DNA of 64,000 nt from contig NZ_CP113067.1 of NCBI RefSeq assembly GCF_026625865.1, positions 2,418,001 through 2,482,000 of the forward strand, written 5' to 3'. Source of the stretch: Microbacterium sp. SL75. Its GTDB lineage: Bacteria; Actinomycetota; Actinomycetes; Actinomycetales; Microbacteriaceae. Position 1 is the first letter of the stretch; every line of letters begins with the position of its first letter. The position numbers and the translations under genes were made by a program. The notes beneath the pieces are model-generated. The model was given only the letters and a program-made list of their open reading frames with translations, did not search any database and had not been told where the DNA came from. Shown one piece after another: positions 40,186 to 48,949 of this stretch.

Positions 40186-40751
40186 CTCGCAAACGGAATC
40201 GGCCCCGCAAGCTGCGTGGTGAACGCGATGTGCTCGAAAATGCGGGAACGGGTCAGGTACTCGACCCCTTCTGGACCTCCTGCAGGCAACGGAAGCTTGT
40301 ACGCATAGATGTAATCGAAATCCTCGAGGGTGTTGAGTGAGCCATACGTCACGGCAGCCTCGGCGTACGGCGCGTAGTCCATGAATCTGTTGAGCCAGCT
40401 CTCCTGGGCTGCGAACAGTCCGATGAGGTCCAGACTCGATCCGACTCCGCCGGTTGCCCGGGCATAGCGGAACTGCAGGACGCGGTACTTCCCGTCGAAC
40501 GAGACCACCACGTCCCCCATGGCCGTGGCGAGGACCGGAATCATGTCCGACCGGGGAAGAAATTCTCCGATCATCGAGGTGTAGTAATCCGGGTTCACCA
40601 CGCGCAGGAACCCGTCGGCAGCCAGGCCGAATCCTTGCGCCTGCCACAGCTCGACGAGAGCCGGCTCTACCGACGGGCGGTATCGGTCGATGACCGCCTC
40701 GGGAACCGGGGCAACCGGCACGAAATCTCTAAACAGTTCGACACTCATCAT
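40182..40751 (-). CDS. GAD-like/DUF1851 immunity protein (Tdi1-type)
   Basis: 189 aa. The N terminus FVPVAPVPEAVIDRYRPSVE followed by WQAQGFGLAADGFLRVVNPD is the GAD-like domain, and the C-terminal half matches the Tdi1 (T6SS immunity, DUF1851) domain. In Agrobacterium the Tdi1 protein neutralises the Tde1 DNase, whose domain resembles the toxin encoded just upstream here. The gene starts 7 bases after the toxin stop. Immunity function is inferred from family and position. Confidence 0.8.
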   Translation of the reverse strand: MMSVELFRDFVPVAPVPEAVIDRYRPSVEPALVELWQAQGFGLAADGFLRVVNPDYYTSMIGEFLPRSDMIPVLATAMGDVVVSFDGKYRVLQFRYARATGGVGSSLDLIGLFAAQESWLNRFMDYAPYAEAAVTYGSLNTLEDFDYIYAYKLPLPAGGPEGVEYLTRSRIFEHIAFTTQLAGPIPFAS

Positions 40752-40758
40752 CGAAATC

Positions 40759-42054
40759 CTATCCGCCGAGTTTGATGTTGAGGAGGGTGTTCCGGAGTTG
40801 CTCCGGCGTCATAGTCGCAGCGATGTCTCTAACCGCTTGCTCGAGATCCGGGACGCGTGACCGCCATTGAGAACCGATTGATGAGTTGACAGCGGCATCC
40901 CCGACTCCGTCGAAGTCGAGGGGATCCCCGCCAGCCACAGCATCCAACCGATGGATGGCATGTTGAGACTTCATCCACTCAAGGGCAGCTTGCTCCGCCT
41001 CGTCGTACGGCATGCCCGACCGCACGCGCTGGGCGATCGCGTCACTCAGGGCGACCTCTCTCACCGCGGCCTGTTCGGCCTTCACTGCGCTCGAGCGGTC
41101 CCCGGTGAACTCATCCCTCCGCTGCAGCCATGTCTCGAACGTCGTGTTGTCCAAGACGTCCTGAGCGTTGGTGATCTGACGATCCCACTCGGGGCGACTG
41201 TGCTTCGTGTTGTACGTGAAGTCGACGTCCAACTGAGTCGGATGGCGCACGAGGCTCTCGGCTGCAGTTTCCGCGGCGTGTACCGTGCTGGAGCCTTTGC
41301 CGCCCCCGGCCCACTTCGTCAGGAACTGCAACGCCTTGCCCGCCATGCCGCTCAGCTCGTCGACGAGCCCGCGGAGCTTCGTGAAGGCGTTCACGACGGT
41401 GGTGATGGTCTTGCTGATGCGCGGGACGAGTGCGGAGACCCGCGAGCCGACCTGCGCCGCGATCACGGGCGTCGCGAGACCGACTGTCGCGACGGCGGTG
41501 ATGGCGGCGGAGATCGCCATGCCGACGATCTGACTGATGGCGTCTCGGACGAGATCATGGGTCATCTGCACGAGCGACGACGCCATCGACAAGCCCGTCG
41601 AGATCGCCCCCGCCCATTGGCCCGAGGTCGTGAGGTGCTGCGACAGCCCCTGCACGTGCGCCGTGTACGCGGTGATGGTCTCACCCGATAGCCCGTCGAG
41701 GTCAGCGAGCCGGTTCTGCGCGGTGACGCCGAGCTCGCTCATCCGGGCGCCCACGTTGCTCCAGGTCGCGGCGAATGCCTGGACTTCGGCCGCGTTCCCC
41801 GTGAGATCGTTCAGCCATCCCTTGAGCGGCTCGATGTGGTCGAGCAGCCACCCCAGGCCGTTAGCGATCAGCGTGCCGATGGGGTCCATCACGGCGGCGA
41901 CGGTGTTCATCGCGGCCGAGAATCCCGCGATCCCTCCCTCGACCCAGTTGCCGCTCTGGATGGCATCGGCCAGAGCCTGCCCATCGGTGACGAGGAAGGC
42001 GCCCGAGAACGCGGATGTCGTATCCACGGGAGCCGCCACGAGCGAGTTGCTCAT
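40759..42054 (-). CDS. type VII-style polymorphic toxin with Ntox15-like nuclease C terminus
   Basis: 431 aa. The N-terminal half (1-250) is helical and alanine-rich with a hydrophobic stretch at 170-215, as in WXG/LXG-type secreted effectors. From about residue 275 (DVDFTYNTKHSRPEWDRQI) comes a toxin domain like polymorphic toxin type 15, with the HxxD motif HRLD at 368-371 and NSSIGSQW at 390-397. HxxD is the catalytic motif of the Tde1 DNase group. The ATG overlaps the WXG100 gene stop (ATGA). No secretion ATPase is in the window. Confidence 0.8.
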   Translation of the reverse strand: MSNSLVAAPVDTTSAFSGAFLVTDGQALADAIQSGNWVEGGIAGFSAAMNTVAAVMDPIGTLIANGLGWLLDHIEPLKGWLNDLTGNAAEVQAFAATWSNVGARMSELGVTAQNRLADLDGLSGETITAYTAHVQGLSQHLTTSGQWAGAISTGLSMASSLVQMTHDLVRDAISQIVGMAISAAITAVATVGLATPVIAAQVGSRVSALVPRISKTITTVVNAFTKLRGLVDELSGMAGKALQFLTKWAGGGKGSSTVHAAETAAESLVRHPTQLDVDFTYNTKHSRPEWDRQITNAQDVLDNTTFETWLQRRDEFTGDRSSAVKAEQAAVREVALSDAIAQRVRSGMPYDEAEQAALEWMKSQHAIHRLDAVAGGDPLDFDGVGDAAVNSSIGSQWRSRVPDLEQAVRDIAATMTPEQLRNTLLNIKLGG

Positions 42055-42368
42055 CCAAGGCCTCCCTCGAGGTGCTTCGTCACCTGGATGACGGTCTCTT
42101 CGAACGTGTCGAAGTCGGTGACGACTGCGCGTAACTCCTGCCCCGTGCGTTCGAGTACGCCCTCCGCGCCGTTGATGTGCTGAGAGACCGCCCCCGACAC
42201 CATTCCGACAGGGGGAACGATCCAGGCGCAGAGAACGCCGAACGCCCCTCCGCCGAGGTTGACGCTCTGAATCGCCGATGCGGCCTCGGCAGCATCCGAG
42301 GCCAGCTGCTGCACGCGCGAGGCGTGCTGCAGCAGAATGTCCGCATCCATCCGGATCTGCTGGCTCAT
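42051..42368 (-). CDS. WXG100-like small secreted partner protein
   Basis: 105 aa, helical. It begins MSQQIRMDADILLQHASRVQ, and GGGAFGVLCAW lies in the turn region where WXG100 proteins have their W-x-G. GGAGG lies 7 bases before the ATG. It overlaps the upstream YbaB-like gene and the downstream toxin gene by 4 bases each, so the three are made together. Likely co-secreted with, or chaperone for, the toxin. Confidence 0.65.
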   Translation of the reverse strand: MSQQIRMDADILLQHASRVQQLASDAAEAASAIQSVNLGGGAFGVLCAWIVPPVGMVSGAVSQHINGAEGVLERTGQELRAVVTDFDTFEETVIQVTKHLEGGLG

Positions 42369-42760
42369 CGCAGCCCTCCTCGGCGCGTCACTCCGTCGTC
42401 TTCCTGGTCGGGAATGAGCTCCGCGGCCACGACGCCGACGATGGGGTCGGATTCGCCCATGATCTCGGTGGTCACCTCTAGGGTGCGAACGCGGGCGTTC
42501 TTCGTCGCCTTCGCGATCAGCTCCATCACCTCGGCGCTGACGCGTCGGCCCCCGCGGTCCAGCGCCGCGTCCGCGATCTCGAGGTCGCGCACGACCCCCG
42601 CCGCGTCCACCTCGACTGAGATGTCCCGGGTGCGTGCCACGGCCTTCGCTCGCACATCGGCGATCGCGGCCTGCAGCGCGGGCAGCTTCTCGCCGCGTTC
42701 CTGCGCTCGACGCGTATCTTCTTCGATCCGCGCGAGCGTCTCTTCCGGTGATCCGTACAC
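42365..42760 (-). CDS. YbaB/EbfC-like protein of a type VII locus
   Basis: About 131 aa from a GTG start (a TTG at 42805 is an alternative). The segment VRDLEIADAALDRGGRRVSA followed by EVMELIAKATKNAR is the YbaB/EbfC fold. Such proteins (EspL-like) commonly accompany WXG100 and toxin genes in actinobacteria. First gene of a four- or five-gene minus-strand operon. DNA binding is possible but the role in secretion loci is not settled. Confidence 0.65.
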   Translation of the reverse strand: MYGSPEETLARIEEDTRRAQERGEKLPALQAAIADVRAKAVARTRDISVEVDAAGVVRDLEIADAALDRGGRRVSAEVMELIAKATKNARVRTLEVTTEIMGESDPIVGVVAAELIPDQEDDGVTRRGGLR

Positions 42761-42883
42761 GCTGCGCCCCCACCCCGGCCACTCGCGGCAGACGTTCCTC
42801 CACAACGCGCGGCAATCGTCACTTATCCACAGACGAGGGTAGGTCGGAAAGCCGTCGAACAGGATGAGAATCGTCTCATCCGC

Positions 42884-43186
42884 GTGCGAGCGCCTGGCTC
42901 AGACGACGGCCTGCAGGGCACCCGCGCGCGCGGCGACGTCGACTGGCCGTGGGACCTGGTGGGCGAGGTCACCGTCGCCGGGCCGCCCGCGACGCTGTCG
43001 CTCACGATGGTCGACGGGTACGTGCCGGTCACGTGTTCGATGCGCTACCTCGGCGCAGATCCCCATCAGGTAGCGGCGATCGTCCGTTTCTTCCGCGACC
43101 ATCCCGAAGAGCGCGGTGTGCTCGAGACCGGGGGAGAGGCGGCGCTCAACCGCGCAGCAGACGTGCTCCGTCCCGTCGGGGGCTGA
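42884..43186 (+). pseudogene. C-terminal remnant of a PH-like membrane protein gene
   Basis: The 100 codons encode DWPWDLVGEV and YLGADPHQVAAIVRFFRDHP, clearly related to NWSWDELAEV and ALGSDPNQVATVVRYFRDDP at the end of the 259-aa membrane protein at 48950-49729. The membrane-spanning half is missing. In another frame just upstream, RLAQ may be a trace of the lost part, so a frameshift is likely. It is divergent from the toxin operon and looks like a leftover module. Confidence 0.7.
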
Positions 43187-43215
43187 TTACGACGCGGGAC
43201 ATCCCGCCGATCCCC

Positions 43216-44994
43216 CTACTCGCTCGCCTTCTCGAGCCCCCGCGTGCGGATCTCCTCGAGGTCGAGGCCCGCGAGGATCTTCCGCGCGACGAGGTCGTCG
43301 ATGGTGCCCTCGCGGCGCAGTCGCAGCAGCACCTCGCGCTTGCGGTCCAGCACCGCCAGCCGCAGTCGCTGCGCCTCCTTGTGGCGAAGCAGGGGAGAGC
43401 GCTGGGTGACGTCGATGTCGTCGCTCACGGCGATCATCTGCAGGGGCCCGGTGAAGGCCGCTGCCTCGTCGGGGCTGTCCGCCGTGCTGTCGGCGCCCGC
43501 GCGGCGACGCTCGGCTTCGGGCACGTCGGGCGGCACCGGTCCCGTGGAGGAGGGCTCATCGCCGAGTGACGCGTCGAGCTCGGCGAGGTCGCGCTCTTCG
43601 ATCGCGCGTTGACGCGCGATCGCGCGGGCGTTCGCCAGCTCGAGACGCTCGTAGCCTTCCCGTCGCGCACGGTCGCGCACGCGATCGCTGATGCCGTGCT
43701 CGGTCGCCAGGTCGTCGAGGGCGGCGAGGGCGGCACCCGAGATCGCGCGCTCGGCGAGCTCGTACTCCTCGATCGCGGCGTCGTCGTTCGGAAGCTTCGC
43801 CCACCGGATCACGGCGGGCAGCAGGGGACCCTGGACGAGCAGGGTGAGCACGATCACGCCCGCCGTGACGAACACGATGGCGTCGCGACCGGCCACGGGT
43901 GCGCCCTCGGCCGTGGTAACCGGCACCGACAACGCGATCGCTAGCGATACGGCGCCGCGGAATCCCGCCACCGTACTCACCACGCGAGATCGATGCCTCA
44001 GCGACCGCGATGATCCGGCGGCGGGTCGCGAGAACGGCGAGAAGAGCCACTGGAACAGGTACCGCACGACGAAGAGAGCGACCCACGCCGCAACGGTGAC
44101 CAGGAGCAGCAGACCGATCTCCGACCCCGAGATCTCGTGCAGCACGAGTTGCACCTCGAGCCCGATCAGCACGAAGAGCGCACCGTTGAGCAGGTAGACG
44201 CCGAAGGGCCACGTGGCATCCGCCGCTCGTCGCGACATCGCGGTGGTGATGCGCGGCGACACCCACGCCATGATGAGGCCGGCGAACACCACGGCGAGCA
44301 CTCCCGAGGCCTCGACGAGTTCGGCGATGAGGAACGACACGAACGGGACGAGCACCATCGTGAGGTTGATCGTGAGCGTCGACTGCATGCGGCGCAGGGC
44401 GAAGAAGGCGGCGGCCGCCACCGCGACACCGGCCGCCGCGCCACCGAGGTACGACAGCAGCACCATGCCGGTGATCTGCAGCGGCGTGATCTGGTCACCG
44501 AGCAGCAGGGCGACGGCGATCGCGTAGAGAACGAGCGCGGTGCCGTCGTTGGTGAGGCTCTCGGCCTTGAGCTTCATGAAGGTCTTGGCGGGCAACAGTC
44601 GTCCGAGCGCTGCGACGGCCGTGGCGTCGGGCGGAGCGACTGCGGCACCGAGCACGAGGGCTGCTTCCCACGGCACCCCCATCCACGTCGCGACCCCGGC
44701 GACGGCGAAAGCGGATGCCACGACGAGAAGCGTGCTCATGGGGATGATGTAGCGCAGCGACCGGCGCACCGACCTCAGAGAGGTCGTCCACGCCTCGCGG
44801 AACAGCATGACGGGCAGGAAGAGCAGCAGCACGGTCTCGGGCGGGAGCTCGATCTGACGGAGCTCCGGGATGAAGCCCAGGGCGAGGCCGATGACGAGCA
44901 GCACGAGCGGTGTGGCCACGCGCAGTCGCGGTGCAAGGACCGTGCCCACGAGCATCGCGAGGCCCAGCAGAACCGTGATCTCGAGTCCCTGCAT
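43216..44994 (-). CDS. Na+/H+ antiporter, CPA1 family
   Basis: 592 aa with about 12 membrane helices. The ion-site segment LGAAVAPPDATAVAALGRLL and the ESLTNDGTALVLYA helix (ND pair) are typical of NhaP/CPA1 exchangers. A cytoplasmic tail of about 180 residues follows helix 12, ending with a helical region (QRLRLAVLDRKREVLLRLRR), likely regulatory. Role: pH and sodium homeostasis at the cell membrane. Confidence 0.9.
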   Translation of the reverse strand: MQGLEITVLLGLAMLVGTVLAPRLRVATPLVLLVIGLALGFIPELRQIELPPETVLLLFLPVMLFREAWTTSLRSVRRSLRYIIPMSTLLVVASAFAVAGVATWMGVPWEAALVLGAAVAPPDATAVAALGRLLPAKTFMKLKAESLTNDGTALVLYAIAVALLLGDQITPLQITGMVLLSYLGGAAAGVAVAAAAFFALRRMQSTLTINLTMVLVPFVSFLIAELVEASGVLAVVFAGLIMAWVSPRITTAMSRRAADATWPFGVYLLNGALFVLIGLEVQLVLHEISGSEIGLLLLVTVAAWVALFVVRYLFQWLFSPFSRPAAGSSRSLRHRSRVVSTVAGFRGAVSLAIALSVPVTTAEGAPVAGRDAIVFVTAGVIVLTLLVQGPLLPAVIRWAKLPNDDAAIEEYELAERAISGAALAALDDLATEHGISDRVRDRARREGYERLELANARAIARQRAIEERDLAELDASLGDEPSSTGPVPPDVPEAERRRAGADSTADSPDEAAAFTGPLQMIAVSDDIDVTQRSPLLRHKEAQRLRLAVLDRKREVLLRLRREGTIDDLVARKILAGLDLEEIRTRGLEKASE

Positions 44995-45106
44995 GCCTGC
45001 CGCCCTTCGTCGTGCCCCTGGACACAGCGTAGAGAGCGTGCGGAGAATTCCCGAGCGGCGTCAGCCGCGGGGTGGGAGGGCCGACGTCCCCGTGCGCGCG
45101 TCGTCT

Positions 45107-46549
45107 TCAGTCGCGATCTCGATATCCCTCCCACGCGTCGGCGAGTCGCCGCAGTCCCTCATCGAGCAGGGGCGAGGTGATCGGCACACGAATCCGATCG
45201 TCGGTGTCGATGTCGGACGAGAACGCGGCCGACCCGGCGACCGAGACGCCGAAAGCCGCAGCGTGCCGCGCGAACGCCGCGGCCGAGCCCACCGGCATCC
45301 GGGCCCAGATGCAGAGGCCTCCGCGGGGCGGTCGCCATTCCCAGTCGGGCAGGTGCGACGTCAGGAGGGCGCCGGCGCGCAGGGCGGCCTCGCGGTGCGT
45401 CACGACGGCATCCCGTCGCAGTGCGGGCGCCTCGGCGAGCAGATCGAGCGCGAGCAGTTGGGCGGGCACGCTCGTCGACAGATCCGTCGTCTGGCGGAGG
45501 CCCCGTAAGCGCCTCACGAGTACTGGATCGGCGCGCACCCACCCCACCCGCAGACCCTCCCAGGCCCACTTCGACAGCGACTCGACGGCGATGATCGGCG
45601 CGTCCGGCCGCAGGGCCGCGAGCGAGGGGGGAGTGACGCCGTCGAATGACAGGTGCGCGAGCACGCGATCCTCCACCACGGTGATGCCGTGCTCGGCCGC
45701 GAGGTCGGCGATCCGCTGTCGGACGAGCGGGTGGGTCTGGATGCCGGTCGGATTGTGATTGTGCGGGTTCAAGGCGATGAGCACGGGGCGGCGCACGACG
45801 ATGGCGGCCTCGAGCTCTGCGACGTCGATCCCGTCGGCGGTCAGGCGGATGCCGTGCACCAGGCCGCCGCGGCGGCGCACCGCGTCCGTGAGTCCGGGCC
45901 AGCTGACGTTCTCGGTGAGCACGGTGTCGCCGGGGGAGACGAGCTCTTCCACGAGGAGGCTGAGCGCCTGCTGGCCGCCGTGCGTGACGAGGATCTGCGC
46001 GGGCGTGGTGGGCGTTCCGTCGTCGGTCACGGTCTGGGCGATCAGTGCGCGCAGGGCGGGCAGGCCCGCGGGGTCGGCCTCGGCGGTGGTGGCGTCGAGC
46101 ACCGGTCGGTGACGGTGCACGATCTCGACGGCGCGCGGCGCGATCGCCGGTACCGCGCGCAGCAGATCGATGTTCGACGACAGCGATGCGTAGAGGGCCT
46201 CGCCGCGCCCGGCCCGTGAGCGCGCGGCGGTGGGCGCCGCCCCCGCGATCCGCGTCCCGCTGCCTTGCCGGCGGTCCAGGATGCCGTCCTCGTACAGCCG
46301 CGCGTACGCGCTGACGACCGTGCCGCGCGAGACGGCGACGGTCGCGGCGAGGGTGCGTTCCGAGGGGAGGCGGTCTCCGCCGCGCAGTTCTCCCTCACGG
46401 ACGAGGCGGGCGATGCCGTCGGCGAGACTGGCGGACAGAGTCGCGTCGGTCGTCGCCCAGCGTCCGAGGCGCGCGGCGAGGGCTTCGGCCGAGACGACAG
46501 CCGTCCGGTGGTCCACCAGGGCGGAAGTGGCTCTGTCGACGAGGGTCAT
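45107..46549 (-). CDS. MocR/PdxR-like regulator (GntR HTH plus aminotransferase domain)
   Basis: 480 aa. The GntR winged helix includes LRGGDRLPSERTLAATVAVS, and the class I aminotransferase-like domain follows from residue 110 with the PLP lysine in ESLSKWAWEGLRVG. MocR proteins bind PLP as effector and often control vitamin B6 or aminotransferase genes. The ATG at 46549 gives the usual N terminus. The divergent upstream region carries two TGGACCA repeats. Confidence 0.9.
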   Translation of the reverse strand: MTLVDRATSALVDHRTAVVSAEALAARLGRWATTDATLSASLADGIARLVREGELRGGDRLPSERTLAATVAVSRGTVVSAYARLYEDGILDRRQGSGTRIAGAAPTAARSRAGRGEALYASLSSNIDLLRAVPAIAPRAVEIVHRHRPVLDATTAEADPAGLPALRALIAQTVTDDGTPTTPAQILVTHGGQQALSLLVEELVSPGDTVLTENVSWPGLTDAVRRRGGLVHGIRLTADGIDVAELEAAIVVRRPVLIALNPHNHNPTGIQTHPLVRQRIADLAAEHGITVVEDRVLAHLSFDGVTPPSLAALRPDAPIIAVESLSKWAWEGLRVGWVRADPVLVRRLRGLRQTTDLSTSVPAQLLALDLLAEAPALRRDAVVTHREAALRAGALLTSHLPDWEWRPPRGGLCIWARMPVGSAAAFARHAAAFGVSVAGSAAFSSDIDTDDRIRVPITSPLLDEGLRRLADAWEGYRDRD

Positions 46550-46561
46550 AGCCCCCGATTC

Positions 46562-46629
46562 TGGACCAATGACTCGTCGTGAATCAGCCGAACCGTTCGT
46601 TCTCAGTCCACTGACCCTCGATTGGACCA
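46562..46629. promoter_or_regulatory. putative MocR operator direct repeats
   Basis: TGGACCA occurs at 46562-46568 and 46623-46629 in the same orientation, 61 bases apart, each followed by AT (TGGACCAAT, TTGGACCATTGG). Direct repeats of GGACC type are usual for this regulator family. The second copy lies inside the divergent hypothetical ORF. Confidence 0.4.
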
Positions 46630-46985
46630 TTGGCGAGCTGCTCGCGTGGATCGGCGCCGAAGATGCGCGCTGTCACGACGAGGGGCTGGCGGAGCTTCTG
46701 GATGCCGTGCTCTCGGCGCTGCGTCCCGGGTCGCCGCGCGCGGCCGGATCGCCGTCCAGCACGGTTTCACTCGTGCGGGAGGTCGCGGTGCGGGTGTCGG
46801 AGGAGCCCGCAGTGGGACGACGACGACTGGCCGAGCTGACCGTCGCCGCCGTCCACCGTCGCGGCGATCGCGAGAGCAGTGCCCCGCTCGCCGTCGCGTC
46901 CGTCGCGACGATCGTGGCGGCGGCCCAGCCCCTGATGGCGAGGGCCGTGCCGGCGATACCCGCTCCCGCGGTGCCGGCGTTGTAG
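46569..46985 (+). CDS. hypothetical protein divergent from the MocR gene
   Basis: 138 aa if started at ATG 46569, including LTLDWTIGELLAWIGAEDAR and LAELLDAVLSALRPGS, and ending in a hydrophobic, proline-rich tail. From about codon 20 third positions are mostly G/C, supporting coding. No family recognised. The first codons overlap the putative MocR operator, so the real start may be further downstream. Confidence 0.4.
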   Translation: MTRRESAEPFVLSPLTLDWTIGELLAWIGAEDARCHDEGLAELLDAVLSALRPGSPRAAGSPSSTVSLVREVAVRVSEEPAVGRRRLAELTVAAVHRRGDRESSAPLAVASVATIVAAAQPLMARAVPAIPAPAVPAL

Positions 46986-47170
46986 TACCGCGTGAGGGGA
47001 CGGCGACGCGGCGGCGAGTGCGAGGCATCGGGACAGGGCGGCGTGCACCGAAGGGAAGCGAGCGCGCGGTCGGTGGGCGATGGTGTCGCCCCGCCTCGCC
47101 CTTGACCGGCTGGACGCGGACACGAGGGTCCTACTAGTCTCGTCGGACGAACTCGACGTGGGGGGCGAGG

Positions 47171-47485
47171 ATGTCACTGGGCGGAAGTCTGAAAGACACG
47201 ATGCGCAAAGAGATCCTCGTTCCGCCGGCCCTGTACCTTCCCCTCGTGGATGATCCCGACGGTCAGGGCCAGCTCGCGGTCGTTCAGAAGCTCGCCGATG
47301 GTCGGCGTGGACTGCTCGCCTACACCGCACTCGACAGGCTTGCCGACGCATGTGGTCATGAACAGCCCTGGATGCTGTTGATGACGTCGCAGCTCGATCG
47401 GATCCGGCAGGTCCAGCCCTTCGATGTCGTCGCCTTCGACATCGATGTGCCACCACATTCTCGTCGGGGAGGGCGGCTCGGATGA
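47171..47485 (+). CDS. SAV_915/SseB-like small protein
   Basis: 104 aa. The core PPALYLPLVDDPDGQGQLAV followed by DGRRGLLAYTALDRLADACG is shared with actinobacterial SAV_915-type proteins, which often sit beside type VII secretion genes. ATGA overlap with the next gene makes it the first of a four-gene operon. A TAGTCT box at 47135-47140 may be the promoter. Function unknown; chaperone or regulatory part is a guess. 46986-47134 holds nothing I can support. Confidence 0.65.
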   Translation: MSLGGSLKDTMRKEILVPPALYLPLVDDPDGQGQLAVVQKLADGRRGLLAYTALDRLADACGHEQPWMLLMTSQLDRIRQVQPFDVVAFDIDVPPHSRRGGRLG

Positions 47486-47778
47486 GTGACCCCATCTATG
47501 TCGACCGAGAGAACATGACGCGCCGGATGGGTCTCGTCGTCGACGAGGTGGATCGTGTCGATGATGCGTTGGCTTCCCTTCCCGGTGCCGCGGACGGCGG
47601 GGCCGCCTCCGCGCTCATCGGTTTCATCGCTGGTGCTGCCGCGGAAGCGGCGAACGAGTACGCCGGCGCGGTGCGCCTCGTGGGTGCCGTGACCGACAGC
47701 GTCCTCGACGACGTACGAGCGACCGAAGAGCAGATCCAGAGCGAGATCTCGCAACTCGAGGAGGGGCTCCAAGACTGA
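47482..47778 (+). CDS. WXG100-like helical protein
   Basis: 98 aa, almost fully helical, acidic, no cysteine. It opens MSDPIYVDRENMTRRMGLVV; the central GGAASALIGFIAGAAAEAAN separates two helices, as in ESAT-6/WXG100 hairpins, though the tryptophan is missing. It overlaps both neighbours (ATGA and TGATG). Probably a partner of the larger WXG protein encoded next. Confidence 0.6.
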   Translation: MSDPIYVDRENMTRRMGLVVDEVDRVDDALASLPGAADGGAASALIGFIAGAAAEAANEYAGAVRLVGAVTDSVLDDVRATEEQIQSEISQLEEGLQD

Positions 47779-48947
47779 TGCCGATCGATGCGAGAATTCC
47801 CGGCGACCCGGCGAGTGTGCGCGCGACTGCCGACTGGCTCGATCGCGTCAAGGAGGCGTACACGGGTGCCGACCTCGAACTCACCTCCCTCTGGAGCGAC
47901 TCGAACTCTTACTGGACGGGCGAAGCGGGTCATGCGTGGAGGTCCGCGGTCGGCGACATCCGCAGTCGCGCGGACGAGGTGCTGGGTTATCTCGGGGATG
48001 CGGTAGAGGTTTTCCGCGCGTACGCCGCGCGATTGGAGCGAGCCCAGGATGATGTGGCGACGCTGCGCTCTCAAGCGGACTCCGTGGGGCTCGAGGTCAT
48101 CGGTACCAACGTTCTCCCTCCGACGACCTCGCTCTCTTACTGCCCCGGTCCCGGTGCGCCCTCCGCCGATCTCGAGGCATACGACAGATACATCTCGCTG
48201 GTTGCGAGCTACAACGACCTCGGTACTCAGATCGGCACGATGATCGGAGAACTGGACGAGTGGGTCGCTGAGCACATGGCCCCTCTTGTCGCCCGGGTGG
48301 ACACACTTCAGAAGCTCGCGGGCACGGTTTCCGCCCTTGCCGCAAAGGGGAACGAGTCGCTCGCGACGTCGGTGCTCGACGGATACGAGAGTTTTTACGA
48401 TCAGACCCTGAGCACCTGGCGTAAGGATCACGACGCTCTGCAGTCGGCGGCCGAGACGTTCCGCGATCAGCTGCGCTCCGGTAACCCTGCTCTCCGTGCG
48501 GCGGCTGAGGCAGCGGATCCGAACGGGATGCGCGCAGGGGTAGAAGAGCTGGCAGAGCAGATAGGTCGAGTTTCGCGGGTGACGCGTGTTCTCCCCGTCG
48601 CGGGTAACGTCATCGACGTCGTCTCCCTCGCCGCGGACGTCGCCGACGGTGGGTCCCTCAGCTCGGGCGTTGCAGAGATCGCCGGGGGCGTGGCCGGAGG
48701 CGCTGGAGGCGCTGCGGTCGGCGGTGCCGCGGCGGCTGCGTTGGGCAGCAACCCGGTCGGCTGGGTCATCGGCGGCACCGTGCTCGGTGGTCTGGCCGTC
48801 GGTGCCGGGGCCAGGTGGCTCTGGGAGGCCGCCGTCCCCCTCGAGTCGCGCGAGAGCATCGACGACTTCTTCACCGGTAGCCCGCCGCGGCTGGAGGGGT
48901 ACGTGCCCCCGTCTCCCCGGTCACGGCCATACGTAGGAGCGAACTGA
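47778..48947 (+). CDS. putative type VII-secreted effector with glycine-zipper C terminus
   Basis: 389 aa. Residues 1-110 form the putative T7SS secretion-signal domain (ARIPGDPASVRATADWLDRV, with YWTGEAG carrying W-x-G). The middle is coiled-coil-rich. Residues about 285-345 (IAGGVAGGAGGAAVGGAAAA then LGSNPVGWVIGGTVLGGLAV) are glycine-zipper membrane segments, suggesting membrane insertion. No known nuclease or enzyme motif is seen. A membrane protein is encoded next. Possibly a pore-forming toxin; this is inference. Confidence 0.65.
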   Translation: MPIDARIPGDPASVRATADWLDRVKEAYTGADLELTSLWSDSNSYWTGEAGHAWRSAVGDIRSRADEVLGYLGDAVEVFRAYAARLERAQDDVATLRSQADSVGLEVIGTNVLPPTTSLSYCPGPGAPSADLEAYDRYISLVASYNDLGTQIGTMIGELDEWVAEHMAPLVARVDTLQKLAGTVSALAAKGNESLATSVLDGYESFYDQTLSTWRKDHDALQSAAETFRDQLRSGNPALRAAAEAADPNGMRAGVEELAEQIGRVSRVTRVLPVAGNVIDVVSLAADVADGGSLSSGVAEIAGGVAGGAGGAAVGGAAAAALGSNPVGWVIGGTVLGGLAVGAGARWLWEAAVPLESRESIDDFFTGSPPRLEGYVPPSPRSRPYVGAN

Positions 48948-48949
48948 CA

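Noticed and set aside
40186..40647. N-terminal extension of the ankyrin gene
   Set aside because: Out-of-frame reading of the Tdi1-like gene, Arg-rich and without family similarity; the coupled TTG at 40185 is preferred.
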